NCBI GenBank assembly: GCA_963848675.1
Contig: CAWKEY010000011.1
Coordinates: 1 to 14,446 of the forward strand
Origin: CAWKEY01 sp963848675
GTDB taxonomy: Bacteria > Pseudomonadota > Gammaproteobacteria > Methylococcales > Methylomonadaceae
Direction of reading: 5' to 3'
Length of the DNA: 14,446 nt
Positions 1 through 8,306 of this stretch are shown here, in pieces. Below the pieces are notes generated by a model, which was not told the DNA's origin, made no database searches, and was given only the letters and a program-made list of their open reading frames with translations. Position numbers and translations under genes: made by a program. Position 1 is the first letter of the stretch, and every line of letters begins with the position of its first letter.

Positions 1-170
1 TCTAACTGACAAAGAGGATGCTGAAAGTGCAAAAATTTGATGTTTTTTAAAATAAGCATTAGCCAATCCAACCTAATCGATCCGAATGTTCCAGTTGCGA
101 TCCAGCCAGCTGAGAACCGCGCCCCTTAATCTGTCAATTTGCTAAAATAGCTGGGGGCAAACACACACAT

Positions 171-176
171 AGGAAA
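171..176 (+). promoter_or_regulatory. Shine-Dalgarno site setting a TTG start
   Basis: AGGAAA lies 5 bases before the TTG at 182. Starting there gives a protein that begins with a textbook signal peptide (basic MRLKQKR, then a hydrophobic run ending VSA), whereas the next in-frame ATG (212) would remove the basic residues. The site therefore supports the non-ATG start. No convincing -35/-10 pair was found in bases 1-170; a TAAAAT at 143-148 has no good -35 partner. Confidence 0.6.
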
Positions 177-181
177 TTTTC

Positions 182-3100
182 TTGAGATTAAAGCAAAAAC
201 GCCTGCTTGTGATGGTATGGGTATTGATCATTTCCGGCATGGTTTCGGCTGACGAAAATACCGGCAGAATACTGGTAGTCGGTAGTGAACAGGACTTTCC
301 ACCCTTTGCTGTTGGCCAAACTGATGAAACCGCCGGTGGCTTTACCGTCGAGTTATGGAGAGCAGTGGCTAAGGAAGTCAACCAAAACTACCGCATTCGC
401 GTCAGACCATTCCGGCAGATTCTTCAAGAATTTAAAGACGGGCAGATCGACGTATTAATTAATCTCGCTCAATCCGATGAGCGCCGCCAGTTTGCCGAGT
501 TTACCGTTCCGCATGCGACCGTCAATGGCGCCATTTTTGTCCGTGATGGGGAGAACCGTATCCACTCTGAAGTCGACTTGGCCGGTAAATCCATTATCGT
601 ACTTAACGCGGATATGGGGCACGACTACGCCATCTCCAAAGGCTGGAAAAAGCAACTTGCTCTGGTAGATAACACCGCCGAAGGTTTCAAACTTCTGGCG
701 TCTGGGCAATATGATGCCATGCTGATCAGCAAGCTTGCCGGTATGCAGACACTGCAAGCATTAAAACTTAGCAACATCCACGCTATTGCAAAAGCAGGTT
801 TTTCCCAGAAATTTTCATTTGCCGTGCGCAAAGGTCAAGCCACGCTGCTCGCCGAGCTTAACGAAGGTCTTGCATTGACCAAAGCCAGCGGGGTTTATGA
901 TGCATTATATGAAAAGTGGTTCGGGGTATATGAAGAAAAAAGAATTTCCTTGCAAGACGCGCTTAAATACCTGATTCCAATACCGTTGCCGATAGCCCTG
1001 GTGTTGCTGGGCCTGACGGGATTCCTCCTGTACAAGCGCCAGAAAGAACGCAGACAAGCTGATGTTTTGCTGCGTGCGAGTGAGGATCGATTAAGAACCA
1101 TCTTCGATACTTCACCTGAAAGTATCATGCTGATTAGAATGGATGGCATCCTGCTGGACATCAATGCGGCGGGACTCAAGATGATCGAGGCAGATGGCGA
1201 AAAAGCCGACTTCAGCCCGAATGTCCATAACCTAGTCGCCACCGAGTACAGGGGGACTTTTCGTCAGTTGACCGACCATATCTGCCAGGGACAAAAAGGC
1301 ATTTTAGAACTCGAAATTATCGGCTTACAAGGCACCCGCCGCTGGATAGAAATCCATGCCGTTCCCTTTCTCAATCCGGCCAACGGGGAACGGGTTCAAT
1401 TGGCCATTTCGCGCGACATCACCGAGCGCAAGAAATATGAGCTGGCGTTACAACAAAGCGAGGCCAAATTCCGCGCTATCATTAATGTTTCCCCGGTACC
1501 CTATGTGCTGGACGATGCTCAACAAAACATTAATTTCGTAAATCCTGCTTTTATTAACACCTTCGGTTACACGCAGCACGAAATCCCAACTTTGGCGGAC
1601 TGGTGGCTGAAAGCCTATCCTGACCCGGACTATCGCCAGTGGGTAATGACCACCTGGCAGGCTCGTCTCGATAACGCAGCATTGGAAGGCCGTGCCTTCG
1701 AGGCAATGGAACTTACTATCCGCTGTAAGGATGGCAATTTTCGCACCGTGATGGCGAGCGCCTCGGAACTCGGCGCATCGTTTAAAGACACACATTTAGT
1801 TATTCTTCATGACATCACGGAACAGGTTGCCGCCATGACATCGCTGGCGGACTCGCGCGCATTACTGCAAACGGTGATTGATGCCCTCCCTCTACGCGTT
1901 TTCTGGAAAGACACCGACTCCCGTTATCTGGGGTGTAATATCGCCTTTGCCAAAGATGGCGGCGCAGTCAGTGTTCAAGACATTATTGGCAAAGTAGACT
2001 CAGAATTGGCCTGGCGAGATCAGACCGAGCACTATCGTGACGATGACCGACAAGTCATGGCAACTAAACTTGCCAGACTAGCTTACGAAGAACCTCACAT
2101 CTCTCACGAAGGCAAAAGTGTCTGGCTGCGCACATCCACAGTACCCTTACGCAATGCCGACAACAAAACCATTGGCGTAGTCGGTATTTACGAAGACATC
2201 ACCGAACGCAAACAGATTGAACTGCGCGAAGAATGCTATAGCCAGGTGTTGGAGTTGCTAAATAATGACGCGTCACTGTCAGTCATTTTAGAAACCATTG
2301 CCCGTAGCGTAGAGCGGGAAAATCCAACCATGCTTTGCAGCATCGCGCTAATCGATCACGATGAAAAACACCTGACCATTGCCGCAGCCCCCAGTCTGCC
2401 AGATTATTATGTTTCCGCCACGGATGGTATGCCGCTCTGCTCCACGCTCTGCTCTCGCGGCGCTGCAATCAATAGAGCTGATACCGCCATTGTTCAGAAC
2501 ACACGCCTGGATCCTCTCTGCCAACCCTATTTAGATCTTACTGTCAAAGCCGGGCTTTGGGCATGCTGGTCTGAACCGATCATAAGCAATTCCGGTAAGA
2601 CATCGGGCACCATTACCCTGCATAGTCATGAAGTCATCACGCCAACTGCCGCCGATTTAAAACTGATCAAACATGCCGCTCACTTGTCTGCACTTGCTCT
2701 CGAAAAAACTAAAGACAGGGAAGCCCTGCAACTGGCCTCGTTGGTTTATGAAAACAGCAGTGAGGCGATCCTGATTACAGACGCCAATAGTACCATTATT
2801 GCCCATAACCCTGCCTTTACCAAGCTGACCGGTTACACGCAGGATGAAGTTATCGGCAAAAAAGCTAACCTGTTCAAGTCCGATCGTCAGGATGAGGACT
2901 TCTACCGAGCCATGTGGAAAGTTATCGACACCACCGGTCATTGGCAAGGCGAGATTTTGAACAAACGCAAGAATGGTGAAATTTACCCGCAATGGCTCAC
3001 CATCAATACCATCTATAACCCGGATAACAGTGTCTATCGCCGCGTCACCTTGTTTTCCGACATTAGCCAGAAAAAACAATCCGAACAAATTATCTGGCAG

Positions 3101-4393
3101 CAGGCCAACTTTGATCCTTTGACCGATCTGCCCAACCGTCGTATGTTCCATGACCGTCTGGCGCAGGAAATAAAAAAATCACATCGTGCCGGTCTGCCAT
3201 TGGCGCTCATGTTTCTCGATCTGGATCACTTCAAGGAAATAAACGATACCCTGGGACACAATACGGGCGACTTGTTACTGATAGAAACAGCTCGCCGCAT
3301 CGCCGAATGTGTCCGCGAATCGGACACGGTAGCGCGGCTTGGCGGCGATGAATTCACTGTTATCCTTAGCGAAATTGATGACCTCAACTGCGTCGAACGG
3401 ATCGCCCGACTGATCGTACAAAAATTGTCTGAGCCGTTTCAGTTGCATAACGAAATCACCTATGTGTCGGTTAGCATTGGCATCACCCTGTATCCGGACG
3501 ATGCTGTCGCCATTGAAGACTTGCTCAAGCACGCCGATCAGGCTATGTACGCATCCAAGAATCAGGGCCGCAACAGTTACAACTACTTCACTCCCTCCAT
3601 GCAGGAAACGGCACGGAACCAGAGGCAGCTGACCAATGATTTACGCGGTGCACTTGCCGATCATCAGTTTCAGCTGGTTTACCAGCCTATTGTTGAACTG
3701 GCAACGGGCGTCATTGACAAAGCGGAAGCGTTGATACGCTGGCGGCACCCCGTGCGCGGGCTTATCAGCCCCGCTGAATTCATCACCATCGCGGAAAAAA
3801 CCGGCATGATTGTCGAGATTGGCGATTGGGTATTCCGCGAGGCAGCACGCCAGAATGCACTCTGGCGTGCATCGAACCATCAGCAATTCCAGATTAGCGT
3901 TAATAAGTCGCCGATACAGTTCCATCGCAACAACAGTCATGCCGACTGGTTCGAGTATTTGCAGGCACTGGATTTGCCTGGACAAAGCATCGTGGTGGAA
4001 ATTACTGAAGGATTACTGCTGGAGGCCGATGCCGCCATCACCGGACAGTTGCTGCAATTTCGCGACGCGGGCATTCAGGTATCGCTGGATGATTTTGGCA
4101 CCGGCTATTCCTCACTGTCTTACCTGAAAAAATTTCACATTGATTATCTCAAAATTGACCAGTCCTTCGTGCGTAACTTAACACTCCATTCCGATGACAT
4201 GGCGCTCTGCGAAGCGATTATTGTGATGGCGCACAAGCTCGGTATCCAGGTTATCGCCGAAGGCATAGAGACCGCCATACAACGCGACCTCCTGACAGCC
4301 GCCGGTTGCGATTACGGACAGGGCTACTTTTTCTCCAGGCCGGTACCGGCAAACGAGTTTGAAGCACTACTCTGGCCCGCTAAAAACCAGTAA
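182..4393 (+). CDS. Periplasmic-sensor PAS/GAF diguanylate cyclase-phosphodiesterase (SBP-TM-PAS3-GAF-PAS-GGDEF-EAL)
   Basis: Predicted inner-membrane receptor of 1403 residues that controls cyclic-di-GMP. Order seen: signal peptide (1-23, cleavage after VSA), a bacterial solute-binding family 3 domain (about 28-250, like amino-acid ABC-transporter binding proteins and the BvgS/EvgS sensors), one membrane helix (about 263-284), PAS 1 (300-417), PAS 2 (425-548), PAS 3 (560-678), GAF (685-845), PAS 4 (850-965), GGDEF (975-1135) and EAL (1153-1398). Each of PAS 1, 2 and 3 ends in a DITE(R/Q) linker. The cyclase has an intact GGDEF at 1054-1058 and an inhibitory RxxD site at R1045-D1048. The EAL domain keeps E1182 (AEALIRW), N1241, E1273, DDFGTGYSSL at 1303-1312, K1324, E1360 and Q1380, so it should hydrolyse c-di-GMP. 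Both activities may be present, or GGDEF may act as a GTP-sensing regulator. The bound ligand is unknown. It starts at TTG with a ribosome site 5 bases upstream and is transcribed apart from the next operon (462 to 528 bp gap). Confidence 0.93.
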   Translation: MRLKQKRLLVMVWVLIISGMVSADENTGRILVVGSEQDFPPFAVGQTDETAGGFTVELWRAVAKEVNQNYRIRVRPFRQILQEFKDGQIDVLINLAQSDERRQFAEFTVPHATVNGAIFVRDGENRIHSEVDLAGKSIIVLNADMGHDYAISKGWKKQLALVDNTAEGFKLLASGQYDAMLISKLAGMQTLQALKLSNIHAIAKAGFSQKFSFAVRKGQATLLAELNEGLALTKASGVYDALYEKWFGVYEEKRISLQDALKYLIPIPLPIALVLLGLTGFLLYKRQKERRQADVLLRASEDRLRTIFDTSPESIMLIRMDGILLDINAAGLKMIEADGEKADFSPNVHNLVATEYRGTFRQLTDHICQGQKGILELEIIGLQGTRRWIEIHAVPFLNPANGERVQLAISRDITERKKYELALQQSEAKFRAIINVSPVPYVLDDAQQNINFVNPAFINTFGYTQHEIPTLADWWLKAYPDPDYRQWVMTTWQARLDNAALEGRAFEAMELTIRCKDGNFRTVMASASELGASFKDTHLVILHDITEQVAAMTSLADSRALLQTVIDALPLRVFWKDTDSRYLGCNIAFAKDGGAVSVQDIIGKVDSELAWRDQTEHYRDDDRQVMATKLARLAYEEPHISHEGKSVWLRTSTVPLRNADNKTIGVVGIYEDITERKQIELREECYSQVLELLNNDASLSVILETIARSVERENPTMLCSIALIDHDEKHLTIAAAPSLPDYYVSATDGMPLCSTLCSRGAAINRADTAIVQNTRLDPLCQPYLDLTVKAGLWACWSEPIISNSGKTSGTITLHSHEVITPTAADLKLIKHAAHLSALALEKTKDREALQLASLVYENSSEAILITDANSTIIAHNPAFTKLTGYTQDEVIGKKANLFKSDRQDEDFYRAMWKVIDTTGHWQGEILNKRKNGEIYPQWLTINTIYNPDNSVYRRVTLFSDISQKKQSEQIIWQQANFDPLTDLPNRRMFHDRLAQEIKKSHRAGLPLALMFLDLDHFKEINDTLGHNTGDLLLIETARRIAECVRESDTVARLGGDEFTVILSEIDDLNCVERIARLIVQKLSEPFQLHNEITYVSVSIGITLYPDDAVAIEDLLKHADQAMYASKNQGRNSYNYFTPSMQETARNQRQLTNDLRGALADHQFQLVYQPIVELATGVIDKAEALIRWRHPVRGLISPAEFITIAEKTGMIVEIGDWVFREAARQNALWRASNHQQFQISVNKSPIQFHRNNSHADWFEYLQALDLPGQSIVVEITEGLLLEADAAITGQLLQFRDAGIQVSLDDFGTGYSSLSYLKKFHIDYLKIDQSFVRNLTLHSDDMALCEAIIVMAHKLGIQVIAEGIETAIQRDLLTAAGCDYGQGYFFSRPVPANEFEALLWPAKNQ

Positions 4394-4921
4394 CTTTGAA
4401 GTTATGGTGCCGTTGAATACAGTAAATGAAGCTTGTGCAACATCAACGCGGTACGGCGGATACCTGCTCCTACCTTATAGATTCAAGGTTCATTATGCAA
4501 ACTGGTTCTGTCGCGTTAAGTGTAGAAGACTAAAATCGGTTATAGCGTTTACCCGCCAAGCAGAAAACGGCCTCAATCTTCTGGTCTAGTTATGAAAATC
4601 ATACGATGAAAATTCAAGGACTTGCAGACAAGTATTTAAAACATCTGTAGAACGATTTTTTTATCTATAATTTAGGGTGACTAAAACATACCAGAGCAAA
4701 TGCTTAGGTCAGCAGGATGAAATAGATAATGTAATTTTGCAAGACTTGGCCTTGTGCCCCCGGTATATGACCCGGCTGAAGTTTAGCCTCTCCCTTCCTA
4801 ACGCTACTCATCTCTTGCGTAAGGGACAGCATGGACAACTGTTGTAGCCTTATGGTTGGAAATGCTTACTCATTTAAAAAGAGATGCAATAGTCACCAAT
4901 ATCAGAATTAAAGAAATATCT
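4394..4921. other. Intergenic region between the receptor gene and the kinase operon
   Basis: No convincing gene is seen. A 14-base perfect palindrome, TAACTT-TG-AAGTTA (4391-4404), includes the stop codon of the upstream gene but lacks a T-run, so it is not a clear terminator. A perfect -10 hexamer TATAAT at 4666-4671 has only a poor -35 at the right distance; GATAAT at 4725-4730 is another weak candidate. A promoter for the kinase operon should lie here because the operon starts downstream. An ORF from 4359 to 4589 overlaps the end of the receptor gene in another frame and has no recognisable protein character. The GGGCAAACC-type motifs of c-di-GMP riboswitches were not seen. Confidence 0.5.
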
Positions 4922-7912
4922 ATGCCTATAACTTGGAATCCCCCCCTGGTTCTACTTTCTATTCTGGTAGCCATTTTCGGCTCCTTTACAGCCCTCATCC
5001 ATGTCAAGCGCATGCGAGAAAGCACTGGCCGGAGAGAAGCCGTTTGGATGATATCGGGGGGTATTAGCCTCGGCCTTGTGATCTGGGCGATGCATTTCAT
5101 CGGCATGCTAGCATTTCATTTGCCAATTCCTGTTTCCTACGATCTCAAATTGACCTTATTTTCTGGTTTTCCTTCAGTGATTGCGGGAATACTAGGGTTC
5201 TATTTATTGCGTGCGGAGAAAATGCACTTGGGTCGAATTGGCGTCGGTGGTTTGATCATGGGTTTGGGCATTGCCGCCATGCACTATACCGGGATGGCGG
5301 CTTTGAAGATGTCACCGCCTATCATTTATGACCCCCTTATTTTTACAGTTTCAGCAGGGGTTGCAGTATTGGCTTCCTATGGCGCCATTCTTGTGGTTTA
5401 TGCAGGAGAAAAATTTCAACTAAATCCCTTGATATATTATGGCCTAGGGGGCTTGGTAATGGGGTTAGCTATTTCCGGCATGCACTATACGGCCATGGCT
5501 GGCACCCATTTTGCGGTTGGCAGCATCTGTCTTGACGGCCCTTCCCGAATTAATCCGATCTTGCTGACGCTATTCGTTTTACTCTGCATTTTTTTCTTGC
5601 TCGGCACAGGAATTTTAGCCAGTTTTTTTGATCGCCGTTTTGTTCGGCAAGCTTCGCAGGATCTGGCAGAACTGCAGAAGCTCAATGGGGAACTAGAAGA
5701 TCGTACCAGAAAGCTTAATGATAGCTCAGCGCGCATCCATGCAATTCTCGATACCGTGGTTGATGGCATTATCACCATCAATGAGCGCGGCACCGTTGAG
5801 AAGCTTAATTCAGCCGCCGAGCGCATTTTCGGCTATACCGCTGCCGAGCTAATCGGCCGCAACATCAACATGTTGATGCCGGAGCCGTATCACAGTGAAC
5901 ACGATGGTTACCTGCAAAACTTCATGACCAGCGGCGAGAAAAAAATTATCGGCATAGGGCGAGAGGTGGTTGGCCGCCGTAAAGATGGAGCAACTTTTCC
6001 GATGGATCTGGCTGTTTCCGAAATGCAGCTTGCTGGAAATCGGATGTTTACCGGCATTGTGCGCGATATTACCGAGCGTAATCAAACGAATCAGGCGAGG
6101 CGCGAAAATGAAGCGCGTTTGGCCGGTATTTTAGACAATGTGCTGGACGGCATCATCACTATTGGCGAACGAGGAACCGTAGAATCGTTTAACAAATCGG
6201 CCGAGAAAATTTTTCTTTATTCTGCCGATGAGGTAATCGGGCACAACGTCAACATGCTGATGCCGGAACCGTATCAGAGTGAGCACGATGGTTACCTGCG
6301 AAACTTCATGACCAGTGGCGAGAAAAAAATTATCGGCATAGGGCGTGAGGTGGTTGGCCGCCGTAAAGACGGAACAACCTTCCCGATGGATCTGGCAGTT
6401 TCCGAAATGCAGCTCTCAGGCAGGAAGATGTTTACCGGCATTGTGCGCGATATTACGGAGCGCAAGCAGATGGAGCGCATGAAAAGCGAATTCGTCTCAA
6501 CCGTCAGCCACGAATTGCGCACGCCGCTGACCTCGATTCGGGGGGCATTGGGCTTGGTACTTGGCAAGTTCGCCAGCGGCCTGCCCGACAAAGCCCGTCA
6601 ACTCCTGGAGACAGCAAACCGCAACAGCGAACGATTGACCCTCCTGATCAACGATATTCTCGACCTGGAGAAAATCGAGTCAGGTCGGCTGGAGTTTGAG
6701 TTCAAGGGGCTTGATCTGGTGGCTATCGCGCATCAAGCGATCGTCGCGAACGAGTGCTATGGCCAGCAACACGAAGTGCATTTACAACTGGTCGATGTAC
6801 CTGAAAGTGCGATCGTCTGGGGGGATGAGCATCGTCTGCTGCAGGTTTTCGCAAACCTGATTTCCAATGCAGTAAAATATTCTTCCCCTCTCGGCATGGT
6901 TGAAGTATCAGTGAGCAGGTGTGATGGACACTTCCGAGTTAGCGTAAGAAACTACGGCCGCGGCATCCCCGCAGAATTCAGAAATCGAATCTTTCAGCGC
7001 TTTGCCCAAGCCGACAGTTCGGACACACGGGAAAAGGGTGGCACCGGACTTGGTCTCTCCATCACCAAAGCTATTGTGGAACGCCATGGTGGCAACATCG
7101 ACTTCAACAGTGAGGAAGGTGCGTGTACTGAATTCTTTTTCGTCCTGCCAGAATGGCAAGAAGTCATTGAACAGGTGCCATCAGAAGACACCCGACCGCA
7201 TATGCTGATTTGCGAAGACAACCCGGACGTGGCGATGGTGCTGTCCGAATTGTTGGAACAGGAGGGTGTGATTAGTGACCGAGTGGCGACTGCAACTGCA
7301 GCTCTTACTATGCTCAAACAGAAGCACTATCGAGGCCTGTTGCTCGATCTCGGTCTTCCTGATATGGATGGCTTGACGCTAATCCAAAAGCTGCGTAGCG
7401 ACGAGACGACCCGTAACCTGCCGATTATTGTGGTGACGGGACGCACCCGCGAGGATACGAAAACCTGGGATGGAGAGGCGCTGGCAGTACTCGACTGGCT
7501 GCAGAAACCGATTGACCGCGATTGCCTGAGTAGGGCACTCAATCATGTAATGCATAACTACAGTCGCCCCCGTATTCTCCATGTGGAGGATAATATCGAC
7601 GTGGTTCAGGTCACCCAGGCACTCCTCGAGGAAGATGCAGACTATACCTATGCGTCTTCACTGGCGATGGCGCGCCATGAGCTTGAGACTAATCACTTCG
7701 ATCTGCTACTGCTGGATCTCACCTTGCCAGATGGATCAGGTCTCGAATTGCTCGATGCCCTCAGCCCGGATACTAAAGTAATCGTATTTTCCGGCCTGGA
7801 TCCGAACCTTGCGCTCAAGCAGCACGTTTCGGCCGCGCTGACCAAGGCCACGACCAGCAATAAACAACTGCTCGCCACCATCAAACAGGTCATCAACCAG
7901 GAGAAAAATTAA
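4922..7912 (+). CDS. MHYT-PAS-PAS hybrid histidine kinase with two receiver domains
   Basis: Membrane sensor kinase of 996 residues counted from the ATG at 4922. This start puts the first membrane helix at the N-terminus, as in other MHYT proteins; a TTG at 4856 or ATG at 4862 in the same frame would add 20-22 hydrophilic residues. The MHYT domain (1-240) has repeated motifs at M57-H58, M120-H121 (AMHYTGMAAL) and M187-H188 (GMHYTAMAGT), proposed in the family to bind copper or sense a gas. Two FixL-like PAS domains follow (268-386, 393-515), then HisKA with phospho-accepting H530 (SHELRTPL), HATPase with N645/N649 and GTGLGL at 707-712, receiver 1 (760-875; D809, T839, K862) and receiver 2 (884-993; D932, S957, K975). 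The HATPase G1 motif reads VRNYGRGI, with N677 where Asp is usual. The two PAS domains are almost identical in the middle. First gene of an operon: the next start is 4 bases after its stop. Expected role: autophosphorylation, then relay through its receivers to the HPt domain encoded two genes later. Confidence 0.92.
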   Translation: MPITWNPPLVLLSILVAIFGSFTALIHVKRMRESTGRREAVWMISGGISLGLVIWAMHFIGMLAFHLPIPVSYDLKLTLFSGFPSVIAGILGFYLLRAEKMHLGRIGVGGLIMGLGIAAMHYTGMAALKMSPPIIYDPLIFTVSAGVAVLASYGAILVVYAGEKFQLNPLIYYGLGGLVMGLAISGMHYTAMAGTHFAVGSICLDGPSRINPILLTLFVLLCIFFLLGTGILASFFDRRFVRQASQDLAELQKLNGELEDRTRKLNDSSARIHAILDTVVDGIITINERGTVEKLNSAAERIFGYTAAELIGRNINMLMPEPYHSEHDGYLQNFMTSGEKKIIGIGREVVGRRKDGATFPMDLAVSEMQLAGNRMFTGIVRDITERNQTNQARRENEARLAGILDNVLDGIITIGERGTVESFNKSAEKIFLYSADEVIGHNVNMLMPEPYQSEHDGYLRNFMTSGEKKIIGIGREVVGRRKDGTTFPMDLAVSEMQLSGRKMFTGIVRDITERKQMERMKSEFVSTVSHELRTPLTSIRGALGLVLGKFASGLPDKARQLLETANRNSERLTLLINDILDLEKIESGRLEFEFKGLDLVAIAHQAIVANECYGQQHEVHLQLVDVPESAIVWGDEHRLLQVFANLISNAVKYSSPLGMVEVSVSRCDGHFRVSVRNYGRGIPAEFRNRIFQRFAQADSSDTREKGGTGLGLSITKAIVERHGGNIDFNSEEGACTEFFFVLPEWQEVIEQVPSEDTRPHMLICEDNPDVAMVLSELLEQEGVISDRVATATAALTMLKQKHYRGLLLDLGLPDMDGLTLIQKLRSDETTRNLPIIVVTGRTREDTKTWDGEALAVLDWLQKPIDRDCLSRALNHVMHNYSRPRILHVEDNIDVVQVTQALLEEDADYTYASSLAMARHELETNHFDLLLLDLTLPDGSGLELLDALSPDTKVIVFSGLDPNLALKQHVSAALTKATTSNKQLLATIKQVINQEKN
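5741..6079 (+). repeat. In-frame PAS duplication, copy 1
   Basis: First copy of a 384-bp-period in-frame duplication inside the hybrid kinase (domain part 339 bp). Residues H327 and R347 (start at 4922) sit 20 apart, the spacing of the haem-ligand His200 and Arg220 of Bradyrhizobium FixL, within FixL-like MPEPY, EHDGYL and IIGIGRE motifs. From about residue 325 to 370 this copy differs from copy 2 at only two amino acids, with mostly synonymous base changes. Confidence 0.8.
6125..6463 (+). repeat. In-frame PAS duplication, copy 2
   Basis: Second copy, exactly 384 bases downstream of the first and in the same frame. The putative haem pair is H455 and R475. Long stretches are identical in DNA to copy 1, for example the bases coding GEKKIIGIG and VVGRRKDG, while the N-terminal part of each PAS has diverged more. 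This pattern points to a fairly recent duplication, or to gene conversion of the central part. Confidence 0.8.
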
Positions 7913-7916
7913 ACCC

Positions 7917-8306
7917 ATGAATGAACTACTGAAAATCATGTACGTGGACGACGAAGCTGACATTCGCACTATCGTCCAGTTTGCGCTGGAAGACGAGCAA
8001 GACTTCGAGCTAAGAATTTGCGCTTCCGGCCAGGAAGCTTTGGAAGCTTTAGGCGGCTATCGACCCGATCTCGTGCTACTGGATGTGATGATGCCAGGCA
8101 TGGATGGCCCGACGACATTACAGCGGCTGCGTGAACAATCCGATTGGGCACGGCTGCCTATCGCCTTCGTCACCGCCAAGGTACAACCGCAAGAGGTCGC
8201 ACATTTGAAGGCAATAGGAGCCATTGATGTAATCGCCAAGCCGTTCGATCCTATGTCTCTGGCCGATCAGGTGCGCGATATTTGGAAAAGCATCGCACAT
8301 GTCTGA
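7917..8306 (+). CDS. Single-domain CheY-like response regulator
   Basis: A 129-residue protein that is one receiver domain and nothing else. The acidic pocket D11-D12, phospho-accepting D56 (LLDVMMPGMDG), T86 and K108 (AKPF) are all present, so it should be phosphorylated. With no output domain it would act through protein contact or as a phosphate carrier or sink. It starts 4 bases after the kinase stop, with AGGAG at 7899-7903 inside the kinase end, and its own end overlaps the next gene by 8 bases, so the three genes are almost certainly cotranscribed. In context it is either a relay or competition partner of the hybrid kinase and the downstream HPt domain, or a motility-type output. Which of these cannot be told from sequence. 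Confidence 0.93.
   Translation: MNELLKIMYVDDEADIRTIVQFALEDEQDFELRICASGQEALEALGGYRPDLVLLDVMMPGMDGPTTLQRLREQSDWARLPIAFVTAKVQPQEVAHLKAIGAIDVIAKPFDPMSLADQVRDIWKSIAHV

Noticed and set aside
2657..3151. Long antisense ORFs within the receptor gene, such as 164 residues at 2657-3151
   Set aside because: They mirror a well-supported PAS-GGDEF reading frame and have no domain features of their own.
4502..4530. Stretch TGGTTCTGTCGCG resembling an IS6/IS240-type inverted repeat start
   Set aside because: The likeness covers only about ten bases; no partner repeat or transposase remnant was found in the gap.
4359..4589. 76-residue ORF overlapping the end of the receptor gene
   Set aside because: It begins inside the EAL-coding region in another frame, has no clear ribosome site and its translation has no recognisable domain.
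4394..4921. Possible c-di-GMP riboswitch before the kinase operon
   Set aside because: The conserved GGGCAAACC-type core and matching stems were not seen; the position alone is not evidence.
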